From Candidatus Iainarchaeum sp. (GTDB lineage Archaea > Micrarchaeota > Micrarchaeia > Anstonellales > Bilamarchaeaceae), in assembly GCA_028714535.1 (NCBI GenBank), contig JAQTME010000008.1:1-52522 (forward strand): a DNA stretch of 52,522 nucleotides. The letters are read 5' to 3'. This document shows positions 24,018 to 33,735 of this stretch, piece by piece; position 1 is the stretch's first letter, and the number at the start of each line of letters is the position of its first letter. The translations under genes were made by a program, and so were the position numbers. Under the pieces are notes generated by a model. It had not been told where the DNA came from and ran no database searches. It was given only the letters and a program-made list of their open reading frames with translations.

Positions 24018-25003
24018 AGCTCGATTTCCAGCGATTTCCCCTTCTTGTCTATCTTCGCGCCCAGCTTTTCCAGCTCTTCGAATTTCCCTTCCTTGGCCAG
24101 CGCCAGCAGGCGTTCTATTTCCGCGTAGTGCGCGTAGATGAAGTCGCCCTTCTGCTTGTCCAGCTTCTCCTCTTCCATCAGTTCCTGCAGCCTTTCCTTC
24201 TGCTTCTCCAGCCTGCGCACGAGCTTTTCCGCCTCCGGGTTCGGCAACTCGACGTTGGCGTAATATTCGTCGGCCGCCTCTGACAGCGACGCGCATGCGC
24301 GCGCTTCGCTGCCCTTGTGCCTGGAAAGCCGGGCGAGCGCGAAATCAACAGGCTTGCCGTTCTCGTAGAAGATGACGGGCTTGGCGGACGAGCGCAGATT
24401 CTCAAGCTCCTGCTCCAGCCTGAGCAGCTCGCCGCTGCCCAGCTTGTTTCCGGGCGTCTTCTCATCGATGCCGGCCCTGGCTAGCGCCTCTGCGGCGTAT
24501 TCCTTGCCGAATGGCAGCTTCATCAGCGAGACGATTATGTACCTGTCGGACGTTTCGAGCGCAGGCGGAGGCGCTGCGGGAGGCGAATATGGCTTTCCTG
24601 CCGCGATTTCCCTTCCGGCCCATTTCTCGTATTTCACCGCGCACAGCGTGATGCCGTTGCGGACCAGGATTGCGTTGCCCTTGCCGAACATCTCGAAGAC
24701 GAGCGCGCCCTTGTCGAACGTGAATGAGACTATGCGGTCGTTGTTCACCTGCTCCAGCGAGAGGAGCCGGGCGTTGTCAAGCTCCTTCGCCGCCTTTTCG
24801 GTGAACTTGTCGCCTTCGGCTTCGGTGATGTAGCGCGTCTCGTGGATGCGGACGCCAAGCTCGCACAATATCTCGCAGGTGCCGATTTTCATGCGATAGG
24901 CGTTCTCGCCCAGCTTCCTGATGCGGCCGAAGTGCTTCCCGACGATTTTTGGCGCAAGCTCGGCTGTGATGAATGAGTATTCCAGCGCTGACATTTCATG
25001 CAT
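24011..25003 (-). CDS. Shortened NFACT (Rqc2/RqcH-like) protein
   Basis: The protein has 330 residues. The start MHEMSALEYSFITAELA and the segment NNDRIVSFTFDKG (with the conserved DR pair of NFACT-N) identify the N-terminal domain. A helix-hairpin-helix-like part (about 155-205) and the first coiled coil (LVRRLEKQKERLQELMEEEK) follow. The protein ends in the coiled coil, so the second coiled-coil half and the NFACT-R domain found in full archaeal RqcH (about 600-700 residues) are missing. RqcH homologues act in ribosome-associated quality control. An internal ATG at 24994 is an alternative start. Confidence 0.85.
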   Translation of the reverse strand: MHEMSALEYSFITAELAPKIVGKHFGRIRKLGENAYRMKIGTCEILCELGVRIHETRYITEAEGDKFTEKAAKELDNARLLSLEQVNNDRIVSFTFDKGALVFEMFGKGNAILVRNGITLCAVKYEKWAGREIAAGKPYSPPAAPPPALETSDRYIIVSLMKLPFGKEYAAEALARAGIDEKTPGNKLGSGELLRLEQELENLRSSAKPVIFYENGKPVDFALARLSRHKGSEARACASLSEAADEYYANVELPNPEAEKLVRRLEKQKERLQELMEEEKLDKQKGDFIYAHYAEIERLLALAKEGKFEELEKLGAKIDKKGKSLEIELQ

Positions 25004-25026
25004 AATCCAGATGTTCCGCCATTCGT

Positions 25027-25034
25027 CTTAAATG
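25027..25034. promoter_or_regulatory. Shared bidirectional TATA element (NFACT / caspase-like giant)
   Basis: CTTAAATG lies between the NFACT start at 25003 (about 27 bp) and the TTG at 25055 (about 26 bp), which are 52 bp apart. It argues that the giant protein starts at 25055, not at the ATG at 24998, which is upstream of the box. Confidence 0.6.
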
Positions 25035-25054
25035 TTTGCCTGCATAGACGTATA

Positions 25055-28000
25055 TTGAAGGGGATAATCATAGGGAAATTCAAGATAGCGGATGGTGCAG
25101 CCGCGGAAAAGCAGCTGCTGGAGGCCGTTCCCAGTGTCGCAGCGCCAAGCAGCACCTACGTTCCGGTGCGGCTTGAGAGAAGCATAGTGGAGAAGCACGC
25201 CCTTGCAGTGAATTTAGAAAACGCCGCCGAAAAGATCAGGCTGGCGAAGAAGTGCAATGAGGAGCTGTGGGCCATCCCGGAAAAGGGCAGGGAGAAACTG
25301 CTGGGTCAGATGGGCTACACCAAGGAGCAGATAAAGTATTACATGGGCGGGCTGGACTATTTCAACGACTATAACAACGCCATCATCACCCAGGCGAAGT
25401 CCATTGTCAAGAACGGCGCGACGGTGAAGGATCCGAAGCTCAGGGAGGCGATGACGAAATCAGCCAATGCCCTTGCAGGTAGCATCCTTGTGGCCTACAC
25501 ACCATACATTCTGTGGAAAGCCAAAGAGGCGAGGGCCAGCGAAGCCGCAAAGGCGCTGACACAGCTTGAAGATGCGCATTCTTACGTCGCCTACGCCAAG
25601 ATGTTCAATCTGTATAGCATGAAGGGCGACATAAACGGCAAGACAGCCTACGTGGCCGAAACGAATGGAGGCCTTGAGGCGAGGTATTACCGGCTGCTTG
25701 AAGCGCATCCGTCAGCCGTCAAGGCCAAGAGCCTGGATAGCTATAGGAAGGCGGTGGATGAGTTCTACAAGTACCACTCGGAATATTCACAGAAGCAGAT
25801 GGCCAGCTTCCAGAGCGAAACGGAGATAGGCAAGGCCAGGGGCCTGGAAAAGGCACGCCTCATCGCAAGCCCGTACATGGAAGCGTCGGTTCCCCTGTTG
25901 GCGGCAGGTCTGATGGGGGTTGGAGGCCCCGGCGGCTTCGCATTGGGCGCGTTCTATTTCGGCAATCAGGCAAAGGAATCGTTCGGAAGCGGCCACTACA
26001 TAACAGGCTCGCTTATCTCGCTGACGCTGATGACCCCATTCTTCTCGGCACTGAGGGCGACTCCCGTAGCCGCGGCGCGGACCGCAGGCAGGCTTGGCGG
26101 CGCTGCCAGTGCAGGGGCAGGGCTCGTATTCCAGGTCGGCATGGCGAAGGATGCGTTCAGCATAGTGTTTGACGCGTCCAGGACTGGCTGGACCAGTCAG
26201 GACGCCGCTGCGCTCATGAACATAGGCGGATTCATGGCAATGCCCCTTGCCAGCGCCAGGGCTGCAAAAGCTGCCGGGCCTAAAGAGGGGTTACAAACGA
26301 CTGGTTTCCTGGCAGCGCAGCCAGAACCAATTGGGAAGCCGAGGATGAAGATGGCTGACGCTAAAGAGGGTGCGGGTCCAAAGGAGAGCGGGGGGACCAA
26401 CGTCCAGCTCAGCGAAGCGTCGCTCAAACCCATCCGCGACAAATATGGCAGCATCGTAGGGATTATGGAAATGATCGTGCCTGCACTGGCCGATGCGGTG
26501 GCAAAGGAATCCGATAAGGATAGCATCTGGGGAACAAAGAAAAGCGCTGAAAGTTTTGCAGAGGAACTTTGTGCGCCAGATGCCGTGAAGGCAGCCATGA
26601 CGTACAAAAACAATCCTGAAGTCGCCGCAACAGTGGTCCTGCAGTTCCTGCACTCGGCCCAATACCGCAGGGATGTGAATGAAGCGGCACGGAACCTGTC
26701 GAGGAAGGAGGTCGTAGATGTGCTCGGCCGCATCCGGGTGGATATCAAGACCGCAGAAGGCATTGCCAAGCTTTTTGCTTCCACGAATGACTTGGAAACA
26801 CGGGCGTGCTGCCGTACGATAATGGGGCTACTGAAAATCCCTGGTGCACTTGAAGGGGTCGTGGATAGCTTCCCACAAGCTCTGGCAATGCACTGGCCGA
26901 GAAACTTGGAGGGGTTGGACAAGCCGGAAGTGATGGCTGCCCTATCCAGATATGCGGCCGTACCTGAGGCTGCAAGGACCGTAGCATATTCACTTACCGA
27001 GGCAGTGATGAATAGCAGGGATTTGACACAGCTGGCAGTCAGACTCGCGAAACCAGAGGTGGTTCGTGCGATAACCGCACTCGGAAGTGTGCCCGAAGCC
27101 GCAGAAGCGATGGCAGGTTCTTTCGCAGCGCTGGCGGCACGGAGCGAAGGCAATCCAGTGGCAGTCGCAAAGAAGATTTTGGACCCGAAAATGGACATAG
27201 ATGCGATAGTCAGGGGCATTAAAGGCCCTGGGGTTGCCGCCAGCTTGAAAAGGGATATTGCCATCTACCTGTTCGGTGTTTCTTACAAACCGTCCCTAGT
27301 GGCACTTACCTTTGAGATTTGCGGTGAAGCAGGAAAATCAAGGGGGCGCCAGACAGGTACGGCTGTACTTTCAGACGTGGCTCGGCTAATGAAAACGCCG
27401 CAATTGGCAGATAAGGTGGCCAGGGCCTTCCCGGCCCTTGCAAATGGGAAAGTGAATCCGGAAGTGATTGCAGAAGGGCTGAAAAAATTCGATGCGCCGG
27501 ACCGGCAGAAGATTATGAGCGAGTATTTCCACCTCTTCTTTGCGAAGGATGATAGAGCCGCAGCGAAGGAAAATGGCCTGCGAGAGGAGAATTTAGCATA
27601 TGAAAGGTGGGCGGGCTATGGTCCGGTTGATTGGGATTTTAAGACAGGGTATGAAGCGTGGGCCAGGGTATTGGAGGTGGAGGGGGAACGTCCCGGCATA
27701 TGTTCGGCGCTATACAAGCAGAATGGGATAAGGTTCTTTGAGAGGTATAGCATGCCGACCCTTCTGCGCATTTACGATAATCTGGGTAAGCGAAAAAAGG
27801 GTAAACCAGTCCTGCTCGTATTCACTGGGGTGGCGGACCATAATGGTGCGTTCAAGCCCAAGCCGGTCAGTATGCTTCAGGCGGTTCGGGAACAGGACAT
27901 CATAGGCGACTTCTGGAAGGATTTTGACGTGCACATCGTCGAGGCGGGAAGCAGGTACGAAGCGGCGAGAAGGATAATAGGCATCAGCAACACGTACGGG

Positions 28001-28375
28001 AAACCGAAGGTCCTGTATTTCAACGCCCATGGCAATGTCGATCGAGCGAAGCTCGGCTGGAAAGAGGATGAGGTAGTCAATGTGAAGGGCCTTGTCTCCG
28101 GCGCCGACCTTTCCAGGTATTTTGATGAACGCCCCACCGTCGTTCTTGCATCGTGCTCAACTGGTGCAAAAGGCGGATTTGCAGAGCAGACGCAGGCGCG
28201 ATTCGGAAATACGCTAATGTACGCTCCGAAAATTCCCACTGCCACAAACAGCGTGAAATTTTTGGGGATGACGGGGGGTTGGGCAATATTTGATGTTGCA
28301 TATGCTGAAGGGGACATAACGGCCGAGTTCACACCCAAAAATAAGCAGGTTGGCAGCATCGCTTCGAATAAGTAG
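25055..28375 (+). CDS. Giant protein with C-terminal caspase-like (clan CD) peptidase domain
   Basis: The protein has 1,106 residues from the TTG. Residues about 1-270 are helical. Residues 270-420 hold hydrophobic Gly/Ala-rich segments (VPLLAAGLMGVGGPGGFALG, ITGSLISLTLMTPFFSAL). Residues about 490-840 contain HEAT-like repeats (KPEVMAALSRYAAVPEAART, KPEVVRAITALGSVPEAAEA). The C-terminal about 200 residues look like a caspase/gingipain-type fold: VLLVFTGVADHNG, then VLYFNAHGN with His992 and TVVLASCSTGAKG with Cys1034, the His-Gly and Ser-Cys dyad context of clan CD. It is an intracellular candidate protease; activity and trigger are unknown. Confidence 0.8.
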   Translation: MKGIIIGKFKIADGAAAEKQLLEAVPSVAAPSSTYVPVRLERSIVEKHALAVNLENAAEKIRLAKKCNEELWAIPEKGREKLLGQMGYTKEQIKYYMGGLDYFNDYNNAIITQAKSIVKNGATVKDPKLREAMTKSANALAGSILVAYTPYILWKAKEARASEAAKALTQLEDAHSYVAYAKMFNLYSMKGDINGKTAYVAETNGGLEARYYRLLEAHPSAVKAKSLDSYRKAVDEFYKYHSEYSQKQMASFQSETEIGKARGLEKARLIASPYMEASVPLLAAGLMGVGGPGGFALGAFYFGNQAKESFGSGHYITGSLISLTLMTPFFSALRATPVAAARTAGRLGGAASAGAGLVFQVGMAKDAFSIVFDASRTGWTSQDAAALMNIGGFMAMPLASARAAKAAGPKEGLQTTGFLAAQPEPIGKPRMKMADAKEGAGPKESGGTNVQLSEASLKPIRDKYGSIVGIMEMIVPALADAVAKESDKDSIWGTKKSAESFAEELCAPDAVKAAMTYKNNPEVAATVVLQFLHSAQYRRDVNEAARNLSRKEVVDVLGRIRVDIKTAEGIAKLFASTNDLETRACCRTIMGLLKIPGALEGVVDSFPQALAMHWPRNLEGLDKPEVMAALSRYAAVPEAARTVAYSLTEAVMNSRDLTQLAVRLAKPEVVRAITALGSVPEAAEAMAGSFAALAARSEGNPVAVAKKILDPKMDIDAIVRGIKGPGVAASLKRDIAIYLFGVSYKPSLVALTFEICGEAGKSRGRQTGTAVLSDVARLMKTPQLADKVARAFPALANGKVNPEVIAEGLKKFDAPDRQKIMSEYFHLFFAKDDRAAAKENGLREENLAYERWAGYGPVDWDFKTGYEAWARVLEVEGERPGICSALYKQNGIRFFERYSMPTLLRIYDNLGKRKKGKPVLLVFTGVADHNGAFKPKPVSMLQAVREQDIIGDFWKDFDVHIVEAGSRYEAARRIIGISNTYGKPKVLYFNAHGNVDRAKLGWKEDEVVNVKGLVSGADLSRYFDERPTVVLASCSTGAKGGFAEQTQARFGNTLMYAPKIPTATNSVKFLGMTGGWAIFDVAYAEGDITAEFTPKNKQVGSIASNK

Positions 28376-28392
28376 GTGCGAAGTAACTAATC

Positions 28393-28399
28393 TTTAAAT
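28393..28399 (+). promoter_or_regulatory. TATA box of the OB-fold protein gene
   Basis: TTTAAAT is centred 26 bp upstream of the ATG at 28422, just after the stop of the caspase-like gene. Confidence 0.6.
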
Positions 28400-28421
28400 C
28401 GCTTCACTGCGAAGGGGACGC

Positions 28422-29102
28422 ATGGACCAGGAGGCAGAGCTTCTCAAAGCCCTTGGGAAGGACGGGCTCGAGCAGGCAATCGATGCCAAAATCAGCTCGT
28501 TCCACGGGCTGCTGACGCGCGATGCCGCCCTCAGGCTGATTGCGAAGGAAAGGGGCCTCATCAGGGAAAAGGAATGCACCCTGGCCAAAATCCCAAAAGG
28601 CGCGAGGGAGGTAAGCTTCAGCGCCAGCGTCAGGAAAATCTGGCCGGTCGCGGTTTACCCCTCAGGGAAACGCTCGCGCGTGGTCGAGGTCGCTGACAAC
28701 GAAGGCGCCAGGCCGCTCGTGCTGTGGAACGGGGACGTCGAAAAGGCCGGGGGGCTGCGCACCCGCGACAGGATAACTGTGCACGGCGCCTATGAAAGGG
28801 GCGGCGAGCTGCACCTGGGCCAGGGCGGCGCGCTAGAGATTTCACAAAAGGCCGCGTTCGCACCGCTGGGCTCGCTCGAGGAAGGCCAGGAGGCGCACGT
28901 CCGCGGCGTCGTAACCGCAGCGGAGGGCTTCGCGTTCACCATCTCTGACGGCAGCAGTGAAAGGCGCTGCGTGATGCGCCAGGGGCTTGACAGGGCGGCG
29001 AAGATACGGCCGGGCGACGAAGTGATAGTAGAGGACGGCCGGGTAACCCGGGGCGACATAGACATATCCGCCAGCAGGCTGCTGGTGAAAAGGAAAATCT
29101 GA
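28422..29102 (+). CDS. OB-fold nucleic-acid-binding protein (RPA-like)
   Basis: The protein has 226 residues. The N-terminal 45 residues (LGKDGLEQAIDAKISSFHGL, DAALRLIAKERGL) match the helical module in front of many archaeal RPA subunits. One OB fold follows (about 65-140; RVVEVADNEGARPLVLWNGD, DRITVHGAYERGGELHL), then a probable second OB fold (about 150-226; EEGQEAHVRGVVTAAEGFAF). It presumably binds single-stranded DNA in replication or repair. No zinc finger is present. Promoter spacing suggests a leaderless mRNA. Confidence 0.85.
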   Translation: MDQEAELLKALGKDGLEQAIDAKISSFHGLLTRDAALRLIAKERGLIREKECTLAKIPKGAREVSFSASVRKIWPVAVYPSGKRSRVVEVADNEGARPLVLWNGDVEKAGGLRTRDRITVHGAYERGGELHLGQGGALEISQKAAFAPLGSLEEGQEAHVRGVVTAAEGFAFTISDGSSERRCVMRQGLDRAAKIRPGDEVIVEDGRVTRGDIDISASRLLVKRKI

Positions 29103-29228
29103 GGGGGAGGAGCGCCAGGGCAATGCCCGCGCTGGGCTGCATCGCGCCCTCGCTGCCCTTAAAAGGATAGCCGGTAAATATCAGGATTGCGGGCGCATGA
29201 AGGCGCCGGATAACGCACAGGTGGTAAC

Positions 29229-31376
29229 GTGCCGGGAATCTCTCTCAAGGTCGCTGAAGCGTTCCAGAACGACATAGGCAGGGGCATAGCGCGCATAGAC
29301 TCCAAGGCCAAGAACGAGCTCGGGGTGTCCACCGGCGACATAGTCAGGCTCACGGGCAAGAAGGCAGCGCTCGCCATCGTCTGGCAGGCGCACCCGGACG
29401 ACGAGGGCCTCGAGATGATAAGGATGGACGGCATCCTCAGGCAGAACGTAGGCGTCGGCCTGGGCGAGAAGGTCAAGATAGACCCTGTCCAGACCAAGGT
29501 GGCCAAGAAAATCGTGCTCGCGCCCCAGGAGCCGGTCCGCTATTCCGTGGGCTTTGATCAGTATGTCAAGAAAAGGCTGGTGGGCAAGCCGGTGCTGAAG
29601 GGCAACCTGCTGCCCGTGGGCATCTTCGGGACGTCGGTGCCGCTGGTGGTCGCGCAGGTCTTCCCCCAGGGCCCGGTCATGATAACGGAAGAAACGGAGA
29701 TTCGCATACAGAAGGAGCCTGCAAAGGAGATGGCGGCTGTCCCGAACATAACATACGACGACGTTGGCGGGCTCAAGGACGCCATACAGAAGGTCCGGGA
29801 GATGATAGAGCTGCCGCTGCGCCACCCTGAGATATTCGAGCGGCTGGGCATAGACCCGCCTAAGGGCGTGCTGCTCTACGGGGCGCCCGGCACAGGAAAA
29901 ACCCTGCTGGCCAAGGCGGTGGCAAACGAGAGCGACGCGAACTTCTTCTACGTGGGCGGGCCAGAGATAATCAGCAAGTACGTGGGCGAGAGCGAGGAGC
30001 GGCTGAGGAAGCTGTTCGCCGAGGCACAGGAGAACGCGCCCTCGATCATATTCATAGACGAGGTGGACGCCATAGCGCCCAAGCGCGAGGAGGTCGTGGG
30101 CGAGGTGGAGAAGCGGATGGTGTCGCAGCTGCTCACCACCATGGACGGACTTAAGGCGCGGGGCGAGGTCATCGTCATCGCAGCCACGAACCGCCCCGAT
30201 TCCATAGACCCCGCGCTCCGCAGGCCTGGCAGGTTCGACCGGGAGATAGAGATAGGCGTGCCTGACAAGCAGGACAGGAACGAGATACTCAACATCCACG
30301 TGCGCAACATGCCGCTCACAGCGGATGTCAACGTGGCAGAGATAGCCGCGGTGACGCACGGGTATACCGGCGCTGACCTTTCCCTGCTCACCAAGGAGGC
30401 GGCGCTCAAGGCGCTGAGGCGCGTGCTGCCCATGATAAACATAGAGGAGGAGACGCTCTCCCCTGAGATACTCGACAGGATAAAGGTCTGCAGGGACGAC
30501 TTCTACAACGGCATGCACGAGATACAGCCGTCCGCGCTGCGCGAGGTGTTCGTGGAGAAGCCGTCGGTCAAATGGGGCGACATAGGAGGCCTTGAGGAGC
30601 TCAAGCGCGAGCTGCAGGAGGCGGTGGAGCTGCCGCTGAAGAAGCCGGAGATATTCGAGAAGATGGGCATACGGACCATAAAGGGAATCCTGCTCTACGG
30701 CCCGCCGGGAACAGGCAAGACGCTGCTGGCCAAGGCGGTCGCAAACGAAACGGAGGCGAATTTCATATCCATAAGCGGCGCGCAGGTGCTCACGAAATAC
30801 GTGGGCGAATCGGAAAAGACCGTGCGCGAGCTGTTCAGGAAGGCCAGGATGGCGGCGCCATGCGTGCTGTTCATAGACGAGATAGACGCGGTCGCCCCGC
30901 GCCGGAGCGGCTCGGGCGAGGGAGGGACGATGGTGACCGAGCGCGTGGTGGATACGCTGCTCACTGAGATGGACGGGCTGCGGAGCCTGAAGAACGTGGT
31001 GGTCATAGCGGCGACCAACAGGCCTGACATAGTGGACCCTGCGCTGCTGAGGCCTGGCAGGTTCGACCGGCTCATAGAGGTGGTCGCACCTGACGAGAAG
31101 GCCAGGCTGCAGATATTCAGGATCTGCACCGCCAGGATGCCCATGGACAAGGACGTCAGCCTGAAGGACCTTGCGAAGATAACCGAGGGCTACACCGGCG
31201 CCGACATAGACAACCTCGTCAGGGAAGCCGGCATGACCGCCATACGCGAGGATGCGAAGAAGGTCTCTGCACGGCATTTCGAGCTCTCCTTCAAGATGAT
31301 AGTGCCGAGCATAAAGAAGGAACACGTGGAAAGCGTGCAGAAGTTCAAGACGGCAGCGGCGACCATGTACCGCTAG
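29229..31376 (+). CDS. cdc48: CDC48/VAT-type AAA+ ATPase
   Basis: The protein has 715 residues. The N domains (1-180) are followed by two AAA modules: D1 with GAPGTGKT (about 218-225) and [10 protein letters not shown], and D2 with GPPGTGKT (about 491-498) and [10 protein letters not shown]. Both have the second-region-of-homology arginines (AATNRPD...RPGRFDR). The hexamer unfolds proteins, often for degradation. GTG is the only start after an in-frame stop at 29211; GGTGGT at 29220-29225 may serve as ribosome-binding site. A site-2 protease, Bud32 and a histidine kinase follow. Confidence 0.97.
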   Translation: MPGISLKVAEAFQNDIGRGIARIDSKAKNELGVSTGDIVRLTGKKAALAIVWQAHPDDEGLEMIRMDGILRQNVGVGLGEKVKIDPVQTKVAKKIVLAPQEPVRYSVGFDQYVKKRLVGKPVLKGNLLPVGIFGTSVPLVVAQVFPQGPVMITEETEIRIQKEPAKEMAAVPNITYDDVGGLKDAIQKVREMIELPLRHPEIFERLGIDPPKGVLLYGAPGTGKTLLAKAVANESDANFFYVGGPEIISKYVGESEERLRKLFAEAQENAPSIIFIDEVDAIAPKREEVVGEVEKRMVSQLLTTMDGLKARGEVIVIAATNRPDSIDPALRRPGRFDREIEIGVPDKQDRNEILNIHVRNMPLTADVNVAEIAAVTHGYTGADLSLLTKEAALKALRRVLPMINIEEETLSPEILDRIKVCRDDFYNGMHEIQPSALREVFVEKPSVKWGDIGGLEELKRELQEAVELPLKKPEIFEKMGIRTIKGILLYGPPGTGKTLLAKAVANETEANFISISGAQVLTKYVGESEKTVRELFRKARMAAPCVLFIDEIDAVAPRRSGSGEGGTMVTERVVDTLLTEMDGLRSLKNVVVIAATNRPDIVDPALLRPGRFDRLIEVVAPDEKARLQIFRICTARMPMDKDVSLKDLAKITEGYTGADIDNLVREAGMTAIREDAKKVSARHFELSFKMIVPSIKKEHVESVQKFKTAAATMYR

Positions 31377-31389
31377 CCACGGGTGTGTT

Positions 31390-32082
31390 ATGCACAGTTT
31401 ATTCTATATCGAGCAGGACGAGGCAATGCAGATAATCATCAGCGTCATCGCCATATCATTCGCCTTCTCGCTGGTGTTCGCAGGCCTGGGCGGCATGCTA
31501 AGCTACCCGAAGGAGTTCCTGGTGTTCACGGCACTTTCCCTGGTCACGGTCGGGAGCGGGTTCATACTGCACGAGATGGGGCACAAGCTCGTGGCCATGT
31601 ATTACGGGGCTACGGCGGCGTTCAGGATGTGGACGAACGGGCTCCTTTTCATGCTGCTCACTTCCGCATTCGGCGTGCTGATCGCGGCGCCCGGCGCGGT
31701 CTATATCTACTCAAAAACCATAACCCGCAGGCAGAATGGCATAATCTCAGTGGTCGGCCCGATGGTCAACCTGGCCCTGGTGGGGTTCTTCATGGGGCTG
31801 GCCGCGCTGACGCCGGTGGTCATCCACCTGTCGTTCATACCGGGCGCCCTGAACGTGTGGGCCTTCGGCGCGAAGCTGAACCTGATACTGGCCCTGTTCA
31901 ACATGATACCGGTGTTCCCGCTTGACGGGAGCAAGGTCTTCGGGTGGAGCAAGGCGGTGTGGGTGGCATGCACGTTCCTGATGCTCTGGCTCAGCATGGG
32001 CATGCTCGGGCCAGGCATGCTTGTGAGCTGGATAATACTGCTCGTGATGGTGTTCGTATTCTCTAAGCTGGCGTTCGGGTGA
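31390..32082 (+). CDS. Site-2 protease (M50 family) membrane metalloprotease
   Basis: The protein has 230 residues with about six hydrophobic segments. HEMGH (His61, Glu62, His65) binds zinc and NMIPVFPLDG supplies the third ligand Asp179. VVGPMVNLALVGF is the usual intramembrane loop. There is no PDZ or CBS domain. It cleaves substrates within the membrane; the substrate is unknown. It lies 13 bp after cdc48 with a GGTG sequence before its ATG, so it is probably in the same operon. Confidence 0.92.
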   Translation: MHSLFYIEQDEAMQIIISVIAISFAFSLVFAGLGGMLSYPKEFLVFTALSLVTVGSGFILHEMGHKLVAMYYGATAAFRMWTNGLLFMLLTSAFGVLIAAPGAVYIYSKTITRRQNGIISVVGPMVNLALVGFFMGLAALTPVVIHLSFIPGALNVWAFGAKLNLILALFNMIPVFPLDGSKVFGWSKAVWVACTFLMLWLSMGMLGPGMLVSWIILLVMVFVFSKLAFG

Positions 32083-32086
32083 AACG

Positions 32087-32629
32087 ATGAGAGGGGCTGA
32101 AGCGGTATTGAGGAAGGCCACTGTGCTTGGCAGGGCGGCGGTGGTCAAGGAACGGGTCGCTAAAAATTACCGCGAGGCCCAGCTGGACCGCAGGCTCAGG
32201 CGCGAGCGCACCCGCGGCGAGGCGAGGCTGCTCCACAGGGCCAAATTGGCAGGGGTTGCGTGCCCGGTGGTGCTGGAAGTGGGCGAGTTCACGATAACCA
32301 TGGGCTTCATCGGCGGCGCACGGCCGGAGATGGGCGCTGCCGACGCGAGGGAGGCGGGGGGTATGCTCGCGAAGCTTCATGCCGCGGACATAATCCACGG
32401 CGACTACACGCCCGCCAACCTCATCCGCGGCGAAACGCTTTACGTGATAGATTTCGGGCTCGGCTTCGTGTCCAGCGACATAGAGGACAAGGCGGTCGAT
32501 GTCTTCACCATGCTGCGGGCGATAACGCAGAAAGAGGCGTTCATCCAGGGCTATGGGGCATATTCGAAAGCGGATGCGGTGCTCGCCCGCGTGAAAGGCG
32601 TTGAGAAGCGGGTAAGGTACGCGTTCTGA
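32087..32629 (+). CDS. bud32: KEOPS complex kinase Bud32
   Basis: The protein has 180 residues. Lys21 (VVKERVAKNYR), the RRLRRERTRGEARLLHRAK helix, HGDYTPANLI with catalytic Asp106, and IDFGLGFVSSDIEDKAVDVF with the metal-binding Asp122 are diagnostic of Bud32. Within KEOPS it regulates Kae1 in threonylcarbamoyl-adenosine formation at position 37 of ANN-decoding tRNAs. It is separate from kae1, unlike the fused form in many euryarchaea. It is 4 bp after the site-2 protease gene. Confidence 0.95.
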   Translation: MRGAEAVLRKATVLGRAAVVKERVAKNYREAQLDRRLRRERTRGEARLLHRAKLAGVACPVVLEVGEFTITMGFIGGARPEMGAADAREAGGMLAKLHAADIIHGDYTPANLIRGETLYVIDFGLGFVSSDIEDKAVDVFTMLRAITQKEAFIQGYGAYSKADAVLARVKGVEKRVRYAF

Positions 32630-32663
32630 CGCAGATTGTCTTAAAAAGTGTTTGTGCAGGCAA

Positions 32664-33665
32664 ATGATAATAGGTAATTCTATGAGTGGGCCAGGCAGTG
32701 TTGAAAAAAAAGGCGACCAGCCCCACCCAGGCAGCGGGTGCGTGCAACAGAAGAAAACGCCTGGCGTCATAACCGCATATGTCAGAGGCAAGGACCCCAT
32801 CTTGGACACTCTGCTCACAGAGCTGGAGACGCTAAAGGCCACCCACGGCAGGGTGGTGGGGGCGGCCGGCGACGAAATGATGGCCCACCGCAAAACGCAA
32901 GAACGGCTGGAGACGGCGCTGGCCTCGGCGCGCCACGCAGAGAAACTGCTGGATCAGGAAAAGGCGGCGTCGGCGAGGCTGTCGCTCGTCATATCCTGGA
33001 TACACCACGACCTGAGGACCCCGCTCACGGTCGTCATTGGCTACGCGCCCATGCTCAGTGAGGCGCTATCAGGTGCCGTGCCTAAAGGCGTGGACCCAAA
33101 GCACCTGGCAAACCGCATAGAACGCAGCGGCACAAGGATGCACCAGGCGCTGGACATGGCCAGGGACTACCTGCGGCTTGTGCCAGGCCTGCTTCAGATT
33201 GAAACCGGAAGGGTGGACCTCTGCGGGGAGGCGGCCGATGCGGCGGGAATCATGGGGCAGAGGGCCGCGGAGAAGGGCCTCGCGCTGGAACACAGCCACG
33301 CCTCGGGGGCTTATGCCGTGGTGGACCAGAAGCTGCTGAGGCACGCGCTCATCAGCCTCATCAGGAGCTCGATCGCATGCGCCCCGAAAGGCAGCACGGT
33401 GACCCTGGCCGCGGGCGCAGCGGATGGCCGTGCGACCATAAGCGTGAGCGACATAGGCAAGGCAGTGACGAAGGAGGAGATGGCATTCGCATTTGGCACT
33501 CCTGAAGCAGGGGAAAGCATCGGGGAGACGGACTTCAGGGGGCTCGGCTTGATTGTCGCCAGGGCGTTCACAGAACGCATGGGCGGCACGGTCAGCGTGG
33601 ACAGCGCTGAGGGGACCACCACGGTCACCATGGCATTTCCGCTTGCGCAGCAGGCACAAAAGTAG
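32664..33665 (+). CDS. Orphan cytosolic histidine kinase with altered ATP site
   Basis: The protein has 333 residues from the ATG at 32664, about 20-24 bp after a TTAAAAA box; an ATG at 32682 is an alternative. The H-box is SWIHHDLRTPLTVVIGY, phospho-acceptor His115. In the ATPase domain the N-box Asn is replaced (LISLIRSSIACAPKG), the G1 box reads VSDIGKAV instead of DxGxG, while the G2 box RGLGLIVARAF is intact. No transmembrane segment, PAS or receiver domain is visible. No response regulator gene lies nearby. Activity is therefore uncertain. Confidence 0.85.
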   Translation: MIIGNSMSGPGSVEKKGDQPHPGSGCVQQKKTPGVITAYVRGKDPILDTLLTELETLKATHGRVVGAAGDEMMAHRKTQERLETALASARHAEKLLDQEKAASARLSLVISWIHHDLRTPLTVVIGYAPMLSEALSGAVPKGVDPKHLANRIERSGTRMHQALDMARDYLRLVPGLLQIETGRVDLCGEAADAAGIMGQRAAEKGLALEHSHASGAYAVVDQKLLRHALISLIRSSIACAPKGSTVTLAAGAADGRATISVSDIGKAVTKEEMAFAFGTPEAGESIGETDFRGLGLIVARAFTERMGGTVSVDSAEGTTTVTMAFPLAQQAQK

Positions 33666-33735
33666 CAAACGGCCCGGGCACGGGGCTGCGCCTATATGAT
33701 TTAAACTCTTAAGACGGATAGGAAAACGGATTCTT

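Noticed and set aside
24998-25054. ATG at 24998 as start of the caspase-like protein
   Set aside because: It lies upstream of the only TATA element and overlaps the NFACT start; the TTG at 25055 has proper spacing. Not excluded experimentally.
29197-29277. Small ORF of 26 codons starting at ATG 29197, overlapping the cdc48 start
   Set aside because: Out of frame with cdc48, no ribosome-binding site and no conserved-looking sequence.
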